Position numbers and translations under genes: made by a program | Notes under the pieces: generated by a model | Told to the model about the DNA's origin: nothing | The model's input: the letters and a program-made list of their open reading frames with translations, nothing else | The model's database searches: none | Shown here: positions 60,044 to 64,000 of the stretch, piece after piece | How positions within the stretch are numbered: the first letter of the stretch is position 1 | Layout: each line of letters begins with the position of its first letter | Source: Flammulina velutipes | Taxonomy: Eukaryota; Basidiomycota; Agaricomycetes; Agaricales; Physalacriaceae | DNA: 64,000 nt | Reading direction: 5' to 3' | Assembly: GCA_011800155.1 (NCBI GenBank) | Contig: CM022371.1 | Location: forward strand, 1,488,001 to 1,552,000

Positions 60044-61507
60044 ATGCCTTTCCAATCTCTATTACTACTCCCGCTCACTGCCTACGTTATCAACGCTGCG
60101 CCGGTCGTAGATTCCTTCAGCTCGTCGTCGTCTCTAGTCGCTCCTTCGCCCATGTCGTCCTCCTCGCTATCATCGATATCGCCTATCTCTCCCGTCGGCT
60201 ATGGAGCTGAATCTGTCTTCGCATATCCTCCTGGGCCTTCCGCCTCTTCTTCCGCGTCTGACGATCAATCGCCCGGCAAGAAACCGCTCGTAATGGCGTA
60301 CTACCCCGACTGGATCAGCTCTGACTTTCCTCCTGAGAAAATCGCGTTCGATCACTACGATTGGATCGATTTCGCCTTCGCCATCCCTACCGCATCCTGC
60401 AACTTGACGTGGGACGATCCCCAGACTGCGCCTGCGCTCCTTTCCCGCCTTGTAGATGTTGGACATGCTGCAAACACCAAGATAAAGCTCAGCATCGGTG
60501 GTTGGACCGGTAGCCAGTACGTTGTTCTCTTCACCTGTGATTTTATACATCGCTCATGTACTTCAGCTACTTTTCCGACGCAGTCGCAACCAACGACAGT
60601 AGACAACTATTTGCGGAGAATATCGCGTTGGTATACAAGACCTTTGGTATCGATGGCATAGATATCGACTGGGAATACCCAGGACACCAAGGCGAAAGTG
60701 CAAACGTCGTCTCTCACCAGGATGCTCTCAACTTTCTTGCCTTTTTAAGGGTCTTGCGCGCCGCTCTTCCCGCGGGTGCCATTATTACCGCTGCTACTCA
60801 GCCCGTTCCTTTCGTCGGCGAAGACGGTCAACCCATGCGGGATGTGTCAGAGTTCGCGACGTTGTTGGATTGGATTCTAATCATGAATTATGACGTGTAT
60901 TCTTGTAAGATTTCCCTCTATATTCTTTCGAGAGAAGCTGAGCCATTCATCAGCATCATCTACTCCTGGCCCCAATGCTCCATTCTACGACGCTTGTCAT
61001 AACTCCACTCAACCTGAAGCGAACGCGGTGGGAGCTTTCAACGCTTGGAATGCGGCTGGAGTTCCTGCTTCGCAGATGGTTCTCGGGATCCCGTCTTATG
61101 GCTATCTGTCAACGTCTACTGCCACGACACTACGTTCACGATTTATCGCTCGCCAAACCTCTTCCGCCCTAGTTGCCGATGATAACAAACCTGAAGGACA
61201 GATTCAGTTCCGCAGCCTTGTTTCTCAGAACGCGCTGGTTCTCAACTCTACTAGTGCTGTCGTCAGCTTTGTTGCTGGTGAGGGATTCGTGCGGGAATGG
61301 GATGAATGCTCAAGTACACCGTACCTTCGCTCATCGCAACCTGGCCAAGTTGTCTCGTACGACGACACAGAGTCTCTTGCGTTGAAGGCGGCGTTCGTGC
61401 AGAAGGTTGGTATGTTGGGTCTTAATATGTGGGATGTACACGGTGATACAGACCAGTGCGATCTGGTCAGATCTGTAAGGACAGCAATAGGCCTCGAAGA
61501 TAACTGA
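60044..61507 (+). CDS. Chitinase 2, secreted GH18, paralog of chitinase 1
   Basis: Three exons, 60044-60516, 60567-60904 and 60954-61507, give 454 residues. The signal peptide MPFQSLLLLPLTAYVINAAP is followed by a Ser/Pro-rich linker and LVMAYYPDWIS. The GH18 motifs are intact: KIKLSIGGWTGS and 'GIDGIDIDWEYPGHQGESAN' (DxxDxDxE with the catalytic Glu), then LLDWILIMNYDVYS and 'VGMLGLNMWDVHGDTDQCDL'. Both barrel introns lie at the same codons as in chitinase 1; the extra intron after the signal peptide of chitinase 1 is absent. The linker differs in composition (Ser-rich rather than Thr/Glu-rich). The two proteins share motif order and length, so a local duplication is likely. Confidence 0.9.
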
Positions 61508-61983
61508 ATGTACAATGACGTGGATGAAAAAAAAAGGATGCAACTCGAATCGCACAGCTTTTATGAACCTTGAAAGCGGTCAATGAGTATTCGATAAGAG
61601 TCGATGATGCTCCTGATTATTGGTGATGGACAAAGTGTAGACCGCGAAACCGTTGATGAGAATAGGCCCAAAAGAAATAAGAGGGTTCGGTTCATTGTCA
61701 ATGGGTGGTAGGGTGTAAATAAGCAGAGCAGGTCTAGATTGGCTTGCAGTCTCTACCGTGTGTGAGTTAGAGCAATAACCAACCACAAGGAAGAGAATTA
61801 ACGTATGGACGAGTTTAATAGGACCGTGGGATTCTGCCTTTCCATTCTAGCATCATTGCCAACTGTTGTTGCCTCAGGCCCGGACTCCCAACTTCCCAAC
61901 ATGTTTCATCAATCGCCAACTGATTTATCTAGCGCGTCGAGACATGTTGCCATCCATTTCCTTCCCTCTCTTTCACAGTTCAC
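61508..61983. other. Intergenic and promoter region of glutaminase B
   Basis: It contains the 3' end of the chitinase 2 transcript and the upstream region of glutaminase B. A GATAAG motif near 61595 (plus strand) matches the core site of fungal GATA-type nitrogen regulators, but a single hexamer is expected by chance fairly often. A frame at 61805 starting MDEFNRT looks signal-peptide-like but leads nowhere. Confidence 0.4.
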
Positions 61984-64000
61984 ATGTTTTCTTTTGCAGC
62001 CTGCAGCCTGCTTTTTCTTTTCCAAACATTGGTCAACGGCCAAGCTACTCCGTTTCCGCCTCCCGCGTACCCGTTGGCAGTTCGCTCTCCTTACCTTTCT
62101 TCATGGCTTGGGCAGCAAGGTAGTGGGACAGCCCTAAACGACGATTGGCCGAAGTTTTGGACTGGCCAAATTACCGGTTGGGCTGGCTTCATCCGAGTCG
62201 ACGATGCCATGTACTCCTTCCTCGGGACACCTAACTTTGCGAATGCAAAGTTTCGAAAAGCTAAACAGACAAGCGCAAAGGTGACATAGGCAAGCGTTCA
62301 TAGAGACTGTTATTCATGCCTCCCTCAGTTTACTTCGACGCAAACACAGTTCATAATGTCTGCTGGGCCCGTTGATCTATCCATTACATTCTTGAGCCCT
62401 GTGGAGGTAGGCGCTGCATCTTTCTTATGTTGGCTTGTCTAATGCATTACTAGCCCGACGATTTAACAAAGCATTCCTTTCCTTTTTCTTACATGGCACT
62501 CTCCGCCTCCTCAACGAACGACGACCCACATACCGTCTCACTGTACACCGACATCACTGGTGAATGGCTCTCGGCCGATATCAAACTGCCTATGAACTGG
62601 ACCACTACCACTGAGGACGATATCGTGATTCACCAAGGACAGCTACAAGAACCACATGTATTTGGCGAAATCAGTGATCGTGCACAATGTAAGCATCGTC
62701 CATCCGTTGATAGTCTTCTGCTGATGGTTGAACAGATGGCTCGGTATACTATGCGACATCTGCGGTTAGATCTACTTTCACTTGCATCAGGGTTGCGCGC
62801 TGACATATCTGCTCTATCAGACCGACGGCCTTACCTATCAAACTGGTGGTGACGCCGTCGTTCGTGCCCTCTTCCAGGCAGCTGGTGCCCTCGACAACTC
62901 TCAGGACACCGATTTTCGCTCGATATCAGAGAATTGGCCCGTACTCGCCTTCGCCCACGACCTCGGCAGAGTAAAAGAGGCTACAGAACCCTTTGTCGTT
63001 GCGATAGGCCATGTTCGGGATCCAGTCATTCAATACATTCGGGATGATGCCAAAATGGAGGAACGTAGTCTCTACTTTCTCAGCAAGCACGAGTCTGTCA
63101 TTGACGCTGTGAGTGACGCGCAACATTTGATTAACCACACCCTAACGGCCTCTCGAACACTTAGATACCTTCCTTCGTGAAAGACTACAAGGAGGCTCTT
63201 AGCCGTGCCGATGCATTTGACAAGAAAGTTGAAGATGATGCCTCCAAGGTTTCTGAGGACTACGCCGCTCTTGTGGCCCTCTCGATCAGACAAGCCTTCG
63301 CCGCAACTGAAATCACAATTCCTCGAAGCACGGATGGGTCATGGAATACCGACGACATTCTCATGTTCATGAAAGGTGCGCTGCTCATTGATTTTTGTCG
63401 AGTCTATACTAACGCATTGCTATCCAGAAATTTCTAGCAATGGTGTATGTGTCCAAGAACTCTCTCACATCCTGGCAGATTCTCAAATCCTCACAGAACA
63501 TGAATACCGTCGACGTAATCTTCCCAACTTGGCCACTGTACCTGTATACAAACCCCGACCTTGGAAAATACCTTCTCAATGTTCTCCTTGAGTATCAAGC
63601 AAGCGGACAGTATCCAAATGACTACAGCATCCACGACGTGGGCGAGTATTTTTCTCAATTTGCAAATCAACTTTTCTAAGCGTACACAGGTACGCATTAT
63701 CCGAACGCTACTGGACACAACGATGGAAAAGACCAAGCCATGCCCGTAGAAGGTACGCAATGTATTCATGTAGCATACTGACCTCTGACGCTCCCTTAGA
63801 AAGCGGAAATATGATTATCATGGCATTGAGCTATGCCCAAAAGACAGGAGACACCTCAGTGATCAAGAAATATGTGAGCCAACCTATTCTCGCACCTTAC
63901 TCCATCGCTCACATCGTACAGTACAAACTTTTGGACCAATGGGCCCAATTTTTGATCACCGAATCGCTCAAGCCCTCAAATCAACAAAGTACAGACGACT
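61984..64000 (+). CDS. Glutaminase B, secreted GtaA type, cut by the window end
   Basis: Paralog of glutaminase A with the same exon plan. Eleven exons are visible: 61984-62280, 62329-62406, 62454-62688, 62736-62764, 62821-63108, 63165-63375, 63427-63443, 63497-63641, 63690-63752, 63800-63873 and 63922 onward. The signal peptide MFSFAACSLLFLFQTLVNGQ precedes 'YPLAVRSPYLSSWLGQQGSG' and FWTGQITGWAGFIRVDD. Exons 2 and 4-10 have exactly the same lengths as their partners in glutaminase A. The first exon is longer because the intron after FWTG(S/Q) of copy A is absent. The intron at 63642-63689 has a GC donor (GCGAGT) where copy A has GT. The last visible residues are SLKPSNQQSTDD; about a third of the protein lies beyond 64000. 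Confidence 0.87.

Noticed and set aside
61805..61921. A signal-peptide-like frame starting MDEFNRTVGFCLSILAS before glutaminase B
   Set aside because: It does not connect by any good splice site to a downstream exon, and glutaminase B has its own signal peptide at 61984.
1..64000. Search for CRISPR arrays, intact transposons, rRNA and long tandem repeats
   Set aside because: None seen. The short introns and gene content are eukaryotic, and no terminal inverted repeats, reverse transcriptase or transposase motifs were recognised.

Overview
The window is nuclear DNA from a filamentous basidiomycete, most likely a mushroom-forming agaricomycete. Nearly every gene is broken by short introns (about 45-60 nt) with CTRAY-type branch points. 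Genes lie close together on both strands, and the gene content is fungal: GH18 chitinases, GtaA-type glutaminases, a FunK1-like kinase, a GPH-type sugar transporter and a GCN1/UTP25/TOP3/SLX4 housekeeping set. I see no rRNA, tRNA, CRISPR array or intact transposon.

Layout. 0.4-1.8 kb: two small multipass membrane proteins. 2-18.5 kb: a housekeeping block holding an importin-11/Kap120-like receptor, SLX4, two unrecognised genes, folylpolyglutamate synthase, topoisomerase III with a long zinc-finger tail, and UTP25. 18.5-24 kb: an accessory stretch with a decayed nucleotidyltransferase, a doubtful neighbour, a small secreted protein and a kinase-like gene. 24-36 kb: RNase P subunit Rpp21/Rpr2, an MBIP-like protein, the very large GCN1 and a single-pass membrane protein. 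36-49.4 kb: gluconokinase, a medium-chain alcohol/polyol dehydrogenase, PheRS beta, DPH6, a sucrose/alpha-glucoside transporter, an ankyrin protein and a STEEP1-like protein. 49.8-55 kb: a WTAP/Mum2-like coiled-coil protein, then a gene-poor stretch with one proline-rich orphan. 55-64 kb: a duplicated secreted-enzyme block (chitinase 1, glutaminase A, chitinase 2, glutaminase B), the last gene cut by the window edge.

How genes may work together. SLX4 and TOP3 belong to recombination-intermediate processing. UTP25, RNase P, PheRS, DPH6 and GCN1 serve ribosome and translation biology. Gluconokinase, the dehydrogenase and the sugar transporter handle carbon. The chitinase/glutaminase block fits extracellular breakdown of chitin and use of glutamine nitrogen. 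Several tight divergent pairs (TOP3/UTP25, Rpp21/MBIP-like, PheRS beta/DPH6) share short promoters.

Most unusual signals: six introns that work only with a GC donor, two of them at swapped positions in the two glutaminase paralogs; a nucleotidyltransferase locus with an AT-starting intron and a reading-frame break; repeated zinc-knuckle exons in the TOP3 tail; and a fungal STEEP1 homologue spread over five small exons. All exon structures were joined by hand from reading frame and splice dinucleotides, with no alignment or transcript data.
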